Shown here: positions 1 through 12,726 of the stretch, one piece after another
Numbering within the stretch: position 1 is the first letter of the stretch
Layout of the letters: every line of letters starts with the position of its first letter
The notes under the pieces: model-generated
Databases searched by the model: none
What the model saw: only the letters and a program-made list of their open reading frames with translations
Told to the model about the DNA's origin: nothing
From: Gibbula magus
Lineage: Eukaryota; Mollusca; Gastropoda; Trochida; Trochidae
Assembly: GCA_936450465.1 (NCBI GenBank)
Contig: OW388296.1
Span: 37,910,023 to 37,974,022 of the forward strand
Direction of reading: 5' to 3'
DNA length: 64,000 nucleotides
Position numbers and translations under genes: made by a program

Positions 1-965
1 TAGGAATCGACCCCTGTAGTCGTTAGATGAAATATCATAACCCTTCACAATCTAGGAATCGACCCATGTTGTCTGTTGATTTGACAGAAAACTATTTGAA
101 AACCGTTCACAATCTAGTTATCGACCCCTGTAGTCGTTAGATGAAATATCATAACCCTTCACAATCTAGGAATCGACCCATGTATTCTGTTGATAAGACA
201 GAACAACTATTGGAGAACCCTTCACAATCTAGGAATCGACTTCTGTAGTCGTTAGATGAAATATCATAACCCTTCACAATCTAGGAATCGACACATGTAG
301 TCTACTGGTAAGACAGAAAACTATTTGAGAACCCTTCACAATCTAGGAATCGACCCATATAGTCTATTGGTAAGACAGAAAACTATTTGAGAACCCTTCA
401 CAATCTAGGAATCGACCCCTGTAGTCGTTAGATGAAATATCATAACCCTTCACAATCTAGGAATCGACTCATGTAGTCTGTTGATAAGAGAAATAAAATA
501 TTTGAGAACCCTTCACAATCTAGGAATCGACTTCTGTAGTCGTTTGATGAGATATCATAACCCTTCACAATCTAGGAATCGACACATGTAGTATATTGGT
601 AAGACAGAAAACTATTTGAGAACCCTTCACAATCTAGGAATCGACCCCTGTAGTCGTTAGATGAAATATCATAACCCTTCACAATCTAGGAATCGATCAA
701 TGTAGTCTATTGGTAAGACAGAAAACTATTTGAAAACCCTTCACAATCTAGGAATCGACCCCTGTAGTCGTTAGATGAAATATCATAACCCTTCACAATC
801 TAGGAATCGACACATGTAGTCTATTGGTGAGACAGAAAAACTAGTTGAGAACCCTTCACAACCTAGGAATCGACCCCTGTAGTCGTTAGATGAAATATCG
901 TAACCCTTCACAATCTAGGAATCGACCCATGTAGTCTATTGATAAGACAGAAAACTATTTGAGAA

Positions 966-1017
966 CCCTTCACAATCTAGGAATCGACCCCTGTAGTCGT
1001 TAGATGAAATATCATAA
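966..1017 (+). repeat. Representative A monomer (52 bp)
   Basis: Type example of the A monomer. It has the shared core (cccttcacaatctaggaatc, then gacccctgtagtc) followed by the A tail gttagatgaaatatcataa. It contains two CpGs, one in tcgac and one in gtcgtt. It is the more conserved of the two monomers. Recurrent A subtypes differ by one to three bases: gacttctg (often with gtttgatg), gttatatg, gttaggtg, gtaggatg, gttggatg, aaatttcat, and the tail ending cataactc. These subtypes sit at fixed places in higher-order blocks and serve as landmarks. Confidence 0.95.
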
Positions 1018-1080
1018 CCCTTCACAATCTAGGAATCGACTCATGTAGTCTGTTGATAAGACAGATAAAATATTTGAGAA
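1018..1080 (+). repeat. Representative B2 monomer (63 bp, gataaaatattt type)
   Basis: B subtype with gactcatg (or ggctcatg), tgttgataagacag and gataaaatatttgagaa. One extra base in the tail makes it 63 bp, so the A-B2 dimer is 115 bp. It is usually flanked by A monomers. The form ggctcatg marks one position in each higher-order block, for example 1,841, 6,111 and 10,381, spaced exactly 4,270 bp. Confidence 0.93.
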
Positions 1081-1247
1081 CCCTTCACAATCTAGGAATC
1101 GACCCCTGTAGTCGTTAGATGAAATATCATAACCCTTCACAATCTAGGAATCGACCCATGTATTCTGTTGATAAGACAGATACAATATTTGAGAACCCTT
1201 CACAATCTAGGAATCGACCCCTGTAGTCGTTAGATGAAATATCATAA

Positions 1248-1310
1248 CCCTTCACAATCTAGGAATCGACCCATGTATTCTGTTGATAAGACAGAACAAC
1301 TATTGGAGAA
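1248..1310 (+). repeat. Representative B3 monomer (63 bp, gaacaactattggag type)
   Basis: B subtype with catgtattctgttgataag and gaacaactattggagaa. The base changes tattc (for tagtc) and ttggag (for tttgag) are nearly always found together, so this is an inherited haplotype. It is usually followed by the A subtype gacttctg or by a normal A. Confidence 0.92.
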
Positions 1311-1362
1311 CCCTTCACAATCTAGGAATCGACTTCTGTAGTCGTTAGATGAAATATCATAA

Positions 1363-1425
1363 CCCTTCACAATCTAGGAATAGACACATGTAGTCTATTG
1401 GTAAGACAGAAAAACTAGTTGAGAA
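1363..1425 (+). repeat. Representative B4 monomer (63 bp, aaaaactagttgag type)
   Basis: B subtype with tagacacatg (loss of the core CpG), ctattggtaag or cgattggtaag, and aaaaactagttgag. It contains ACTAGT, and the following A monomer usually begins cccttcacaacctagg, containing CCTAGG. These changes travel together across a monomer boundary, so the B4-A pair is inherited as a unit. It recurs about every 1.1 kb in the first 15 kb (1,391; 2,548; 3,641; 4,568; 5,661) and defines the sub-blocks of the higher-order repeat. Confidence 0.92.
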
Positions 1426-1477
1426 CCCTTCACAACCTAGGAATCGACCCCTGTAGTCGTTAGATGAAATATCATAA

Positions 1478-1539
1478 CCCTTCACAATCTAGGAATCGAC
1501 ACATGTAGTCTACTGGTAAGACAGAAAACTATTTGAGAA
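1478..1539 (+). repeat. Representative B1 monomer (62 bp)
   Basis: Most frequent form of the B monomer. It has the shared core with gacacatgtagtc, then tactggtaagacag, aaaactatttgagaa. It is 62 bp, so A plus B1 is 114 bp (38 codons if read as triplets). B1 monomers make up most B-B and B-B-B runs. In runs of three the last member usually carries ctcgga instead of ctagga, a position-specific mark. Confidence 0.95.
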
Positions 1540-1936
1540 CCCTTCACAATCTAGGAATCGACCCCTGTAGTCGTTAGATGAAATATCATAACCCTTCACA
1601 ATCTAGGAATCGACTCATGTAGTCTATTGATAAGACAGATAAAATATTTGAGAACCCTTCACAATCTAGGAATCGACCCCTGTAGTCGTTATATGAAATA
1701 TCATATCTCTTCACAATCTAGGAATCGACCTATGTATTCTGTTGATAAGACAGAACAACTATTGGAGAACCCTTCACAATCTAGGAATCGACCCCTGTAG
1801 TCGTTAGATGAAATATCATAACCCTTCACAATCTAGGAATCGGCTCATGTAGTCTGTTGATAAGACAGATAAAATATTTGAGAACCCTTCACAATCTAGG
1901 AATCGACCCCTGTAGTCGTTAGATGAAATATCATAA

Positions 1937-2122
1937 CCCTTCATAATCTTGGAATCGACCCATGTAGTCTGTTGATAAGACAGAAAACTATTTGAAAACC
2001 CTTCACAATCTAGGAATCGACACATGTAGTCTACTGGTAAGACAGAAAACTATTTGAGAACCCTTCACAATCTCGGAATCGACACTTGTAGTCTACTGGT
2101 AAGACAGAAAACTATTTGAGAA
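1937..2122 (+). repeat. B-B-B run (three consecutive B monomers)
   Basis: Three 62-bp B monomers start at 1,937, 1,999 and 2,061 with no A monomer between them. The first has cataatcttgg and gttgataag; the third has ctcgga. The same order recurs in each HOR copy (6,207 and 10,477 by the 4,270-bp offset) and in later blocks. In the alternate half of the HOR (near 3,105) one B is missing, leaving B-B. The run is therefore a stable inherited element of the HOR. Confidence 0.88.
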
Positions 2123-5100
2123 CCCTTCACAACCTAGGAATCGACCCCTGTAGTCGTTAGATGAAATATCATAACCCTTCACAATCTAGGAATCGACACA
2201 TGTAGTCTACTGGTAAGACAGAAAACTATTTGAGAACCCTTCACAATCTAGGAATCGACCCCTGTAGTCGTTAGATGAAATATCATAACCCTTCACAATC
2301 TAGGAATCGACTCATGTAGTCTGTTGATAAGACAGATAAAATATTTGAGAACCCTTCACAATCTAGGAATCGACCCCTGTAGTCGTTAGATGAAATATCA
2401 TAACCCTTCACAATCTAGGAATCGACCCATGTATTCTGTTGATAAGACAGAACAACTATTGGAGAACCCTTCACAATCTAGGAATCGACTTCTGTAGTCG
2501 TTAGATGAAATATCATAACCCTTCACAATCTAGGAATAGACACATGTAGTCGATTGGTAAGACAGAAAAACTAGTTGAGAACTCTTCACAACCTAGGAAT
2601 CGACCCCTGTAGTCGTTAGATGAAATATCATAACCCTTCACAATCTAGGAATCGACACATGTAGTCTACTGGTAAGACAGAAAACTATTTGAGAACCCTT
2701 CACAATCTAGGAATCGACCCCTGTAGTCGTTAGATGAAATATCATAACCCTTCACAATCTAGGAATCGACTCATGTAGTCTATTGATAAGACAGATAAAA
2801 TATTTGAGAACCCTTCACAATCTAGGAATCGACCCCTGTAGTCGTTATATGAAATATCATAACTCTTCACAATCTAGGAATCGACATATGTATTCTGTTG
2901 ATAAGACAGAACAACTATTGGAGAACCCTTCACAATCTAGGAATCGACCCCTGTAGTCGTTAGATGAAATATCATAACCCTTCACAATCTAGGAATCGGC
3001 TCATGAAGTCTGTTGATAAGACAGATAAAATATTTGAGAACCCTTCACAATCTAGGAATCGACCCCTGTAGTCGTTAGATGAAATATCATAACCCTTCAT
3101 AATCTTGGAATCGACCCATGTAGTCTACTGGTAAGACAGAAAACTATTTGAGAACCCTTCACAATCTCGGAATCGACACGTGTAGTCTACTGGTAAGACA
3201 GAAAACTATTTGAGAACCCTTCACAATCTAGGAATCGACCCCTGTAGTCGTTAGATGAAATATCATAACCCTTCACAATCTAGGAATCGACACATGTAGT
3301 CTACTGGTAAGACAGAAAACTATTTGAGAACCCTTCACAATCTAGGAATCGACCCCTGTAGTCGTTAGATGAAATATCATAACCCTTCACAATCTAGGAA
3401 TCGACTCATGTAGTCTGTTGATAAGACAGATAAAATATTTGAGAACCCTTCACAATCTAGGAATCGACCCCTGTAGTCGTTAGATGAAATATCATAACCC
3501 TTCACAATCTAGGAATCGACCCATGTATTCTGTTGATAAGACAGAACAACTATTGGAGAACCCTTCACAATCTAGGAATCGACTTCTGTAGTCGTTAGAT
3601 GAAATATCATAACCCTTCACAATCTAGGAATAGACACATGTAGTCTATTGGTAAGACAGAAAAACTAGTTGAGAACCCTTCACAATCTAGGAATCGACCG
3701 CTGTATTCGTTAGATGAAATATCATAACCCTTCACAATCTAGGAATCGACATATGAAGTCTATTGGTAAGACAGAAAACTATTTGAAAACCCTTCACAAT
3801 CTAGGAATCGACCCCTGTAGTCGTTAGATGAAATATCATAACCCTTCACAATCTAGGAATCGACTCATGTAGTCTGTTGATAAGACAGATAAAATATTTG
3901 AGAACCCTTCACAATCTAGGAATCGACCCCTGTAGTCGTTAGATGAAATATCATAACCCTTCATAATCTTGGAATCGACCCATGTAGTCTGTTGATAAGA
4001 CAGAAAACTATTTGAGAACCCTTCACAATCTAGGAATCGACACATGTAGTCTACTGGTAAGACAGAAAACTATTTGAGAACCCTTCACAATCTCGGAATC
4101 GACACGTGTAGTCTACTGGTAAGACAGAAAACTATTTGAGAACCCTTCACAATCTAGGAATCGACCCCTGTAGTCGTTAGATGAAATATCATAACCCTTC
4201 ACAATCTAGGAATCGACACATGTAGTCTACTGGTAAGACAGAAAACTATTTGAGAACCCTTCACAATCTAGGAATCGACCCCTGTAGTCGTTAGATGAAA
4301 TATCATAACCCTTCACAATCTAGGAATCGACTCATGTAGTCTGTTGATAAGACAGATACAATATTTGAGAACCCTTCACAATCTAGGAATCGACCCCTGT
4401 AGTCGTTAGATGAAATATCATAACCCTTCACAATCTAGGAATCGACCCATGTATTCTGTTGATAAGACAGAACAACTATTGGAGAACCCTTCACAATCTA
4501 GGAATCGACTTCTGTAGTCGTTAGATGAAATATCATAACCCTTCACAATCTAGGAATAGACACATGTAGTCGATTGGTAAGACAGAAAAACTAGTTGAGA
4601 ACCCTTCACAACCTAGGAATCGACCCCTGTAGTCGTTAGATGAAATATCATAACCCTTCACAATCTAGGAATCGACACATGTAGTCTACTGGTAAGACAG
4701 AAAACTATTTGAGAACCCTTCACAATCTAGGAATCGACCCCTGTAGTCGTTAGATGAAATATCATAACCCTTCACAATCTAGGAATCGACTCATGTAGTC
4801 TATTGATAAGACAGATAAAATATTTGAGAACCCTTCACAATCTAGGAATCGACCCCTGTAGTCGTTATATGAAATATCATAACTCTTCACAATCTAGGAA
4901 TCGACATATGTATTCTGTTGATAAGACAGAACAACTATTGGAGAACCCTTCACAATCTAGGAATCGACCCCTGTAGTCGTTAGATGAAATATCATAACCC
5001 TTCACAATCTAGGAATCGGCTCATGAAGTCTGTTGATAAGACAGATAAAATATTTGAGAACCCTTCACAATCTAGGAATCGACCCCTGTAGTCGTTAGAT

Positions 5101-5350
5101 GAAATATCATAACCCTTCATAATCTTGGAATCGACCCATGTAGTCTACTGGTAAGACAGAAAACTATTTGAGAACCCTTCAAAATCTCGGAATCGACACG
5201 TGTAGTCTACTGGTAAGACAGAAAACTATTTGAGAACCCTTCACAATCTAGGAATCGACCCCTGTAGTCGTTAGATGAAATATCATAACCCTTCACAATC
5301 TAGGAATCGACACATGTAGTCTACTGGTAAGACAGAAAACTATTTGAGAA

Positions 5351-8300
5351 CCCTTCACAATCTAGGAATCGACCCCTGTAGTCGTTAGATGAAATATCAT
5401 AACCCTTCACAATCTAGGAATCGACTCATGTATTCTGTTGATAAGACAGATAAAATATTTGAGAACCCTTCACAATCTAGGAATCGACCCCTGTAGTCGT
5501 TAGATGAAATATCATAACCCTTCACAATCTAGGAATCGACCCATGTATTCTGTTGATAAGACAGAACAACTATTGGAGAACCCTTCACAATCTAGGAATC
5601 GACTTCTGTAGTCGTTAGATGAAATATCATAACCCTTCACAATCTAGGAATAGACACATGTAGTCTATTGGTAAGACAGAAAAACTAGTTGAGAACCCTT
5701 CACAACCTAGGAATCGACCCCTGTAGTCGTTAGATGAAATATCATAACCCTTCACAATCTAGGAATCGACACATGTAGTCTACTGGTAAGACAGAAAACT
5801 ATTTGAGAACCCTTCACAATCTAGGAATCGACCCCTGTAGTCGTTAGATGAAATATCATAACCCTTCACAATCTAGGAATCGACTCATGTAGTCTATTGA
5901 TAAGACAGATAAAATATTTGAGAACCCTTCACAATCTAGGAATCGACCCCTGTAGTCGTTATATGAAATATCATATCTCTTCACAATCTAGGAATCGACC
6001 TATGTATTCTGTTGATAAGACAGAACAACTATTGGAGAACCCTTCACAATCTAGGAATCGACCCCTGTAGTCGTTAGATGAAATATCATAACCCTTCACA
6101 ATCTAGGAATCGGCTCATGTAGTCTGTTGATAAGACAGATAAAATATTTGAGAACCCTTCACAATCTAGGAATCGACCCCTGTAGTCGTTAGATGAAATA
6201 TCATAACCCTTCATAATCTTGGAATCGACCCATGTAGTCTGTTGATAAGACAGAAAACTATTTGAAAACCCTTCACAATCTAGGAATCGACACATGTAGT
6301 CTACTGGTAAGACAGAAAACTATTTGAGAACCCTTCACAATCTCGGAATCGACACGTGTAGTCTACTGGTAAGACAGAAAACTATTTGAGAACCCTTCAC
6401 AATCTAGGAATCGACCCCTGTAGTCGTTAGATGAAATATCATAACCCTTCACAATCTAGGAATCGACACATGTAGTCTACTGGTAAGACAGAAAACTATT
6501 TGAGAACCCTTCACAATCTAGGAATCGACCCCTGTAGTCGTTAGATGAAATATCATAACCCTTCACAATCTAGGAATCGACTCATGTAGTCTGTTGATAA
6601 GACAGATAAAATATTTGAGAACCCTTCACAATCTAGGAATCGACCCCTGTAGTCGTTAGATGAAATATCATAACCCTTCACAATCTAGGAATCGACCCAT
6701 GTATTCTGTTGATAAGACAGAACAACTATTGGAGAACCCTTCACAATCTAGGAATCGACTTCTGTAGTCGTTAGATGAAATATCATAACCCTTCACAATC
6801 TAGGAATAGACACATGTAGTCGATTGGTAAGACAGAAAAACTAGTTGAGAACTCTTCACAACCTAGGAATCGACCCCTGTAGTCGTTAGATGAAATATCA
6901 TAACCCTTCACAATCTAGGAATCGACACATGTAGTCTACTGGTAAGACAGAAAACTATTTGAGAACCCTTCACAATCTAGGAATCGACCCCTGTAGTCGT
7001 TAGATGAAATATCATAACCCTTCACAATCTAGGAATCGACTCATGTAGTCTATTGATAAGACAGATAAAATATTTGAGAACCCTTCACAATCTAGGAATC
7101 GACCCCTGTAGTCGTTATATGAAATATCATAACTCTTCACAATCTAGGAATCGACATATGTATTCTGTTGATAAGACAGAACAACTATTGGAGAACCCTT
7201 CACAATCTAGGAATCGACCCCTGTAGTCGTTAGATGAAATATCATAACCCTTCACAATCTAGGAATCGGCTCATGAAGTCTGTTGATAAGACAGATAAAA
7301 TATTTGAGAACCCTTCACAATCTAGGAATCGACCCCTGTAGTCGTTAGATGAAATATCATAACCCTTCATAATCTTGGAATCGACCCATGTAGTCTACTG
7401 GTAAGACAGAAAACTATTTGAGAACCCTTCACAATCTCGGAATCGACACGTGTAGTCTACTGGTAAGACAGAAAACTATTTGAGAACCCTTCACAATCTA
7501 GGAATCGACCCCTGTAGTCGTTAGATGAAATATCATAACCCTTCACAATCTAGGAATCGACACATGTAGTCTACTGGTAAGACAGAAAACTATTTGAGAA
7601 CCCTTCACAATCTAGGAATCGACCCCTGTAGTCGTTAGATGAAATATCATAACCCTTCACAATCTAGGAATCGACTCATGTAGTCTGTTGATAAGACAGA
7701 TACAATATTTGAGAACCCTTCACAATCTAGGAATCGACCCCTGTAGTCGTTAGATGAAATATCATAACCCTTCACAATCTAGGAATCGACCCATGTATTC
7801 TGTTGATAAGACAGAACAACTATTGGAGAACCCTTCACAATCTAGGAATCGACTTCTGTAGTCGTTAGATGAAATATCATAACCCTTCACAATCTAGGAA
7901 TAGACACATGTAGTCTATTGGTAAGACAGAAAAACTAGTTGAGAACCCTTCACAATCTAGGAATCGACCGCTGTATTCGTTAGATGAAATATCATAACCC
8001 TTCACAATCTAGGAATCGACATATGAAGTCTATTGGTAAGACAGAAAACTATTTGAAAACCCTTCACAATCTAGGAATCGACCCCTGTAGTCGTTAGATG
8101 AAATATCATAACCCTTCACAATCTAGGAATCGACTCATGTAGTCTGTTGATAAGACAGATAAAATATTTGAGAACCCTTCACAATCTAGGAATCGACCCC
8201 TGTAGTCGTTAGATGAAATATCATAACCCTTCATAATCTTGGAATCGACCCATGTAGTCTGTTGATAAGACAGAAAACTATTTGAAAACCCTTCACAATC

Positions 8301-9620
8301 TAGGAATCGACACATGTAGTCTACTGGTAAGACAGAAAACTATTTGAGAACCCTTCACAATCTCGGAATCGACACGTGTAGTCTACTGGTAAGACAGAAA
8401 ACTATTTGAGAACCCTTCACAATCTAGGAATCGACCCCTGTAGTCGTTAGATGAAATATCATAACCCTTCACAATCTAGGAATCGACACATGTAGTCTAC
8501 TGGTAAGACAGAAAACTATTTGAGAACCCTTCACAATCTAGGAATCGACCCCTGTAGTCGTTAGATGAAATATCATAACCCTTCACAATCTAGGAATCGA
8601 CTCATGTAGTCTGTTGATAAGACAGATACAATATTTGAGAACCCTTCACAATCTAGGAATCGACCCCTGTAGTCGTTAGATGAAATATCATAACCCTTCA
8701 CAATCTAGGAATCGACCCATGTATTCTGTTGATAAGACAGAACAACTATTGGAGAACCCTTCACAATCTAGGAATCGACTTCTGTAGTCGTTAGATGAAA
8801 TATCATAACCCTTCACAATCTAGGAATAGACACATGTAGTCGATTGGTAAGACAGAAAAACTAGTTGAGAACCCTTCACAACCTAGGAATCGACCCCTGT
8901 AGTCGTTAGATGAAATATCATAACCCTTCACAATCTAGGAATCGACACATGTAGTCTACTGGTAAGACAGAAAACTATTTGAGAACCCTTCACAATCTAG
9001 GAATCGACCCCTGTAGTCGTTAGATGAAATATCATAACCCTTCACAATCTAGGAATCGACTCATGTAGTCTATTGATAAGACAGATAAAATATTTGAGAA
9101 CCCTTCACAATCTAGGAATCGACCCCTGTAGTCGTTATATGAAATATCATAACTCTTCACAATCTAGGAATCGACATATGTATTCTGTTGATAAGACAGA
9201 ACAACTATTGGAGAACCCTTCACAATCTAGGAATCGACCCCTGTAGTCGTTAGATGAAATATCATAACCCTTCACAATCTAGGAATCGGCTCATGAAGTC
9301 TGTTGATAAGACAGATAAAATATTTGAGAACCCTTCACAATCTAGGAATCGACCCCTGTAGTCGTTAGATGAAATATCATAACCCTTCATAATCTTGGAA
9401 TCGACCCATGTAGTCTACTGGTAAGACAGAAAACTATTTGAGAACCCTTCAAAATCTCGGAATCGACACGTGTAGTCTACTGGTAAGACAGAAAACTATT
9501 TGAGAACCCTTCACAATCTAGGAATCGACCCCTGTAGTCGTTAGATGAAATATCATAACCCTTCACAATCTAGGAATCGACACATGTAGTCTACTGGTAA
9601 GACAGAAAACTATTTGAGAA
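5351..9620 (+). repeat. 4,270-bp higher-order repeat, copy 2
   Basis: Second complete HOR copy, in register with copy 1 at an offset of 4,270 bp and carrying the same order of subtypes: B4 marks, the gttatatg A monomer, the cggctcatg B2, the B-B-B run with ctcgga, and the ccgctgtattcg A monomer (3,700 in copy 1, 7,970 here). A few differences separate the copies, for example cacttg versus cacgtg near 2,083 and 6,353, and aacctagg versus aatctagg near 2,131 and 6,401. Confidence 0.9.
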
Positions 9621-11090
9621 CCCTTCACAATCTAGGAATCGACCCCTGTAGTCGTTAGATGAAATATCATAACCCTTCACAATCTAGGAATCGACTCATG
9701 TAGTCTGTTGATAAGACAGATAAAATATTTGAGAACCCTTCACAATCTAGGAATCGACCCCTGTAGTCGTTAGATGAAATATCATAACCCTTCACAATCT
9801 AGGAATCGACCCATGTATTCTGTTGATAAGACAGAACAACTATTGGAGAACCCTTCACAATCTAGGAATCGACTTCTGTAGTCGTTAGATGAAATATCAT
9901 AACCCTTCACAATCTAGGAATAGACACATGTAGTCTATTGGTAAGACAGAAAAACTAGTTGAGAACCCTTCACAACCTAGGAATCGACCCCTGTAGTCGT
10001 TAGATGAAATATCATAACCCTTCACAATCTAGGAATCGACACATGTAGTCTACTGGTAAGACAGAAAACTATTTGAGAACCCTTCACAATCTAGGAATCG
10101 ACCCCTGTAGTCGTTAGATGAAATATCATAACCCTTCACAATCTAGGAATCGACTCATGTAGTCTATTGATAAGACAGATAAAATATTTGAGAACCCTTC
10201 ACAATCTAGGAATCGACCCCTGTAGTCGTTATATGAAATATCATAACTCTTCACAATCTAGGAATCGACATATGTATTCTGTTGATAAGACAGAACAACT
10301 ATTGGAGAACCCTTCACAATCTAGGAATCGACCCCTGTAGTCGTTAGATGAAATATCATAACCCTTCACAATCTAAGAATCGGCTCATGTAGTCTGTTGA
10401 TAAGACAGATAAAATATTTGAGAACCCTTCACAATCTAGGAATCGACCCCTGTAGTCGTTAGATGAAAAATCATAACAGTTCATAATCTTGGAATCGACC
10501 CATGTAGTCTGTTGATAAGACAGAAAACTATTTGAAAACCCTTCACAATCTAGGAATCGACACATGTAGTCTACTGGTAAGACAGAAAACTATTTGAGAA
10601 CCCTTGACAATCTCGGAATCGACACATGTAGTCTACTGGTAAGACAGAAAACTATTTGAGAACCCTTCACCATCTAGGAATCGACCCCTGTAGTCGTTAG
10701 ATGAAATATCATAACCCTTCACAATCTAGGAATCGACACATGTAGTCTACTGGTAAGACAGAAAACTATTTGAGAACCCTTCACAATCTAGGAATCGACC
10801 CCTGTAGTCGTTAGATGAAATATCATAACCCTTCACAATCTAGGAATCGACTCATGTAGTCTGTTGATAAGACAGATACAATATTTGAGAACCCTTCACA
10901 ATCTAGGAATCGACCCCTGTAGTCGTTAGATGAAATATCATAACCCTTCACAATCTAGGAATTGACTCATGTATTCTGTTGATAAGACAGAACAACTATT
11001 GGAGAACCCTTCACAATCTAGGAATCGACTTCTGTAGTCGTTAGATGAAATATCATAACCCTTCACAATCTAGGAATAGACCCATGTAGT
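9621..11090 (+). repeat. 4,270-bp higher-order repeat, copy 3 (truncated)
   Basis: Third HOR copy, in register at 4,270 bp from 5,351 to about 6,820. It is lost near 11,090, where the B4 monomer of copy 2 (taggaatagacacatg) becomes a gatatgacagag B monomer. Private changes mark this copy: ctaagaatcgg near 10,375, aaaaatcataacagttc near 10,466, ccttgacaatctcgg near 10,604 and accatctagg near 10,669. All except the ttgacaat change are shared with 14,860-15,165, so the two stretches are close relatives. Confidence 0.85.
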
Positions 11091-11579
11091 CTGTTGATAT
11101 GACAGAGAAAATATTTGAGAACCCTTCACAATCTAGGAATCGACCCCTGTAGTCGTTAGATGAAATATCATAACCCTTCACAATCTAGGAATCGACTCAT
11201 TTAGTCTGTTGATAAGACAGATAAAATATTTGAGAACCCTTCACAATCTAGGAATCGACTTCTGTAGTCGTTTGATGAAATATCATAACCCTTCACAATC
11301 TAGGAATCGACACATGTAGTCTATTGGTAAGACAGAAAACTATTTGAGAACCCTTCACAATCTAGGAATCGACCCCTGTAGTCGTTAGATGAAATATCAT
11401 AACCCTTCATAATCTTGGAATCGACCCATGTAGTCTACTGGTAAGACAGAAAACTATTTGAGAACCCTTCAAAATCTCGGAATCGACACGTGTAGTCTAC
11501 TGGTAAGACAGAAAACTATTTGAGAACCCTTCACAATCTAGGAATCGACCCCTGTAGTCGTTAGATGAAATATCATAAC
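11091..11579 (+). repeat. Rearranged satellite segment after the HOR
   Basis: Ordinary A-B dimers. The part from 11,091 to about 11,380 carries B5 (gatatgacagag), B2 with ctcatttag, and the gtttgatg A subtype. From about 11,380 the sequence returns to the HOR: it matches 9,360 onward at an offset of 2,020 bp, including the rare pair cataatcttgg and caaaatctcgg. Confidence 0.75.
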
Positions 11580-12726
11580 CCTTCACAATCTAGGAATCGA
11601 CACATGTAGTCTACTGGTAAGACAGAAAACTATTTGAGAACCCTTCACAATCTAGGAATCGACCCCTGTAGTCGTTAGATGAAATATCATAACCCTTCAC
11701 AATCTAGGAATCGACTCATGTAGTCTGTTGATAAGACAGATAAAATATTTGAGAACCCTTCACAATCTAGGAATCGACCCCTGTAGTCGTTAGATGAAAT
11801 ATCATAACCCTTCACAATCTAGGAATCGACCCATGTATTCTGTTGATAAGACAGAACAACTATTGGAGAACCCTTCACAATCTAGGAATCGACTTCTGTA
11901 GTCGTTAGATGAAATATCATAACTCTTCACAATCTAGGAATCGACCCTGTAGTCTGTTGATATGACAGAGAAAATATTTGAGAACCCTTCACAATCTAGG
12001 AATCGACCCATGTAGTCGTTAGATGAAACATAATAACCCTTCACAATCTAGGAATCGACCCATGTATTCTGTTGATAAGACAGAACAACTATTGGAGAAC
12101 CCTTCACAATCTAGGAATCGACTTCTGTAGTCGTTAGATGAAATATCATAACCCTTCACAATCTAGGAATAGACACATGTAGTCGATTGGTAAGACAGAA
12201 AAACTAGTTGAGAACCCTTCACAACCTAGGAATCGACCCCTGTAGTCGTTAGATGAAATATCATAACCCTTCACAATCTAGGAATCGACACATGTAGTCT
12301 ACTGGTAAGACAGAAAACTATTTGAGAACCCTTCACAATCTAGGAATCGACCCCTGTAGTCGTTAGATGAAATATCATAACCCTTCACAATCTAGGAATC
12401 GACTCATGTAGTCTATTGATAAGACAGATAAAATATTTGAGAACCCTTCACAATCTAGGAATCGACCCCTGTAGTCGTTATATGAAATATCATAACTCTT
12501 CACAATCTAGGAATCGACATATGTATTCTGTTGATAAGACAGAACAACTATTGGAGAACCCTTCACAATCTAGGAATCGACCCCTGTAGTCGTTAGATGA
12601 AATATCATAACCCTTCACAATCTAGGAATCGGCTCATGAAGTCTGTTGATAAGACAGATAAAATATTTGAGAACCCTTCACAATCTAGGAATCGACCCCT
12701 GTAGTCGTTAGATGAAATATCATAAC
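11580..12726 (+). repeat. 1,147-bp tandem duplication, left copy
   Basis: Left copy of a direct tandem duplication with a period of 1,147 bp. Matching landmarks are cgaccctg (one C lost) at 11,942 and 13,089, the cgattgg mark at 12,183 and 13,330, and ggctcatgaag at 12,631 and 13,778. The register fails near 12,730, where this copy is followed by a B1 monomer and the right copy by the cataatcttgg monomer. Confidence 0.85.

Larger units (their letters stand above)
1..1080 (+). repeat. Leading satellite block outside the 4,270-bp HOR
   Basis: Alternating A and B monomers with more private changes than the following block: ttgatttgacag near 80, aaccgttcac near 104, ctagttatcg near 114, gagaaataaaat near 488, gatgagatatc near 546 and tagtatattgg near 589. 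A B-B pair lies at about 290-415. When shifted by 4,270 bp this stretch falls out of phase by one base and changes B subtype at about 1,080, so it is not part of the HOR. The B2, A(gtttgatg), B series near 470-620 resembles the one near 11,190-11,340. Confidence 0.8.
1081..5350 (+). repeat. 4,270-bp higher-order repeat, copy 1
   Basis: First complete copy of a 4,270-bp HOR. Landmarks recur exactly 4,270 bp later: cggctcatg 1,841 to 6,111; the B4 mark at 1,391 to 5,661 and 3,641 to 7,911. The unit splits into two related halves, because the same landmarks also recur at 2,250 bp (1,391 to 3,641) and 2,020 bp (2,548 to 4,568). The difference of 230 bp equals two dimers: positions 1,611 and 1,841 both correspond to 3,861. 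A B-B-B run lies at 1,937-2,122. Copies look almost identical, with only scattered single-base differences. Confidence 0.9.

Noticed and set aside
485..500. AATAAA polyadenylation-like signal in gagaaataaaat
   Set aside because: It is a single private mutation in one B2 monomer, with no gene upstream and no supporting context.
1018..1080. TATA-like promoter element (gataaaatattt) in B2 monomers
   Set aside because: It is only an AT-rich part of the tail present in hundreds of copies; no initiator, start site or downstream gene supports promoter function.
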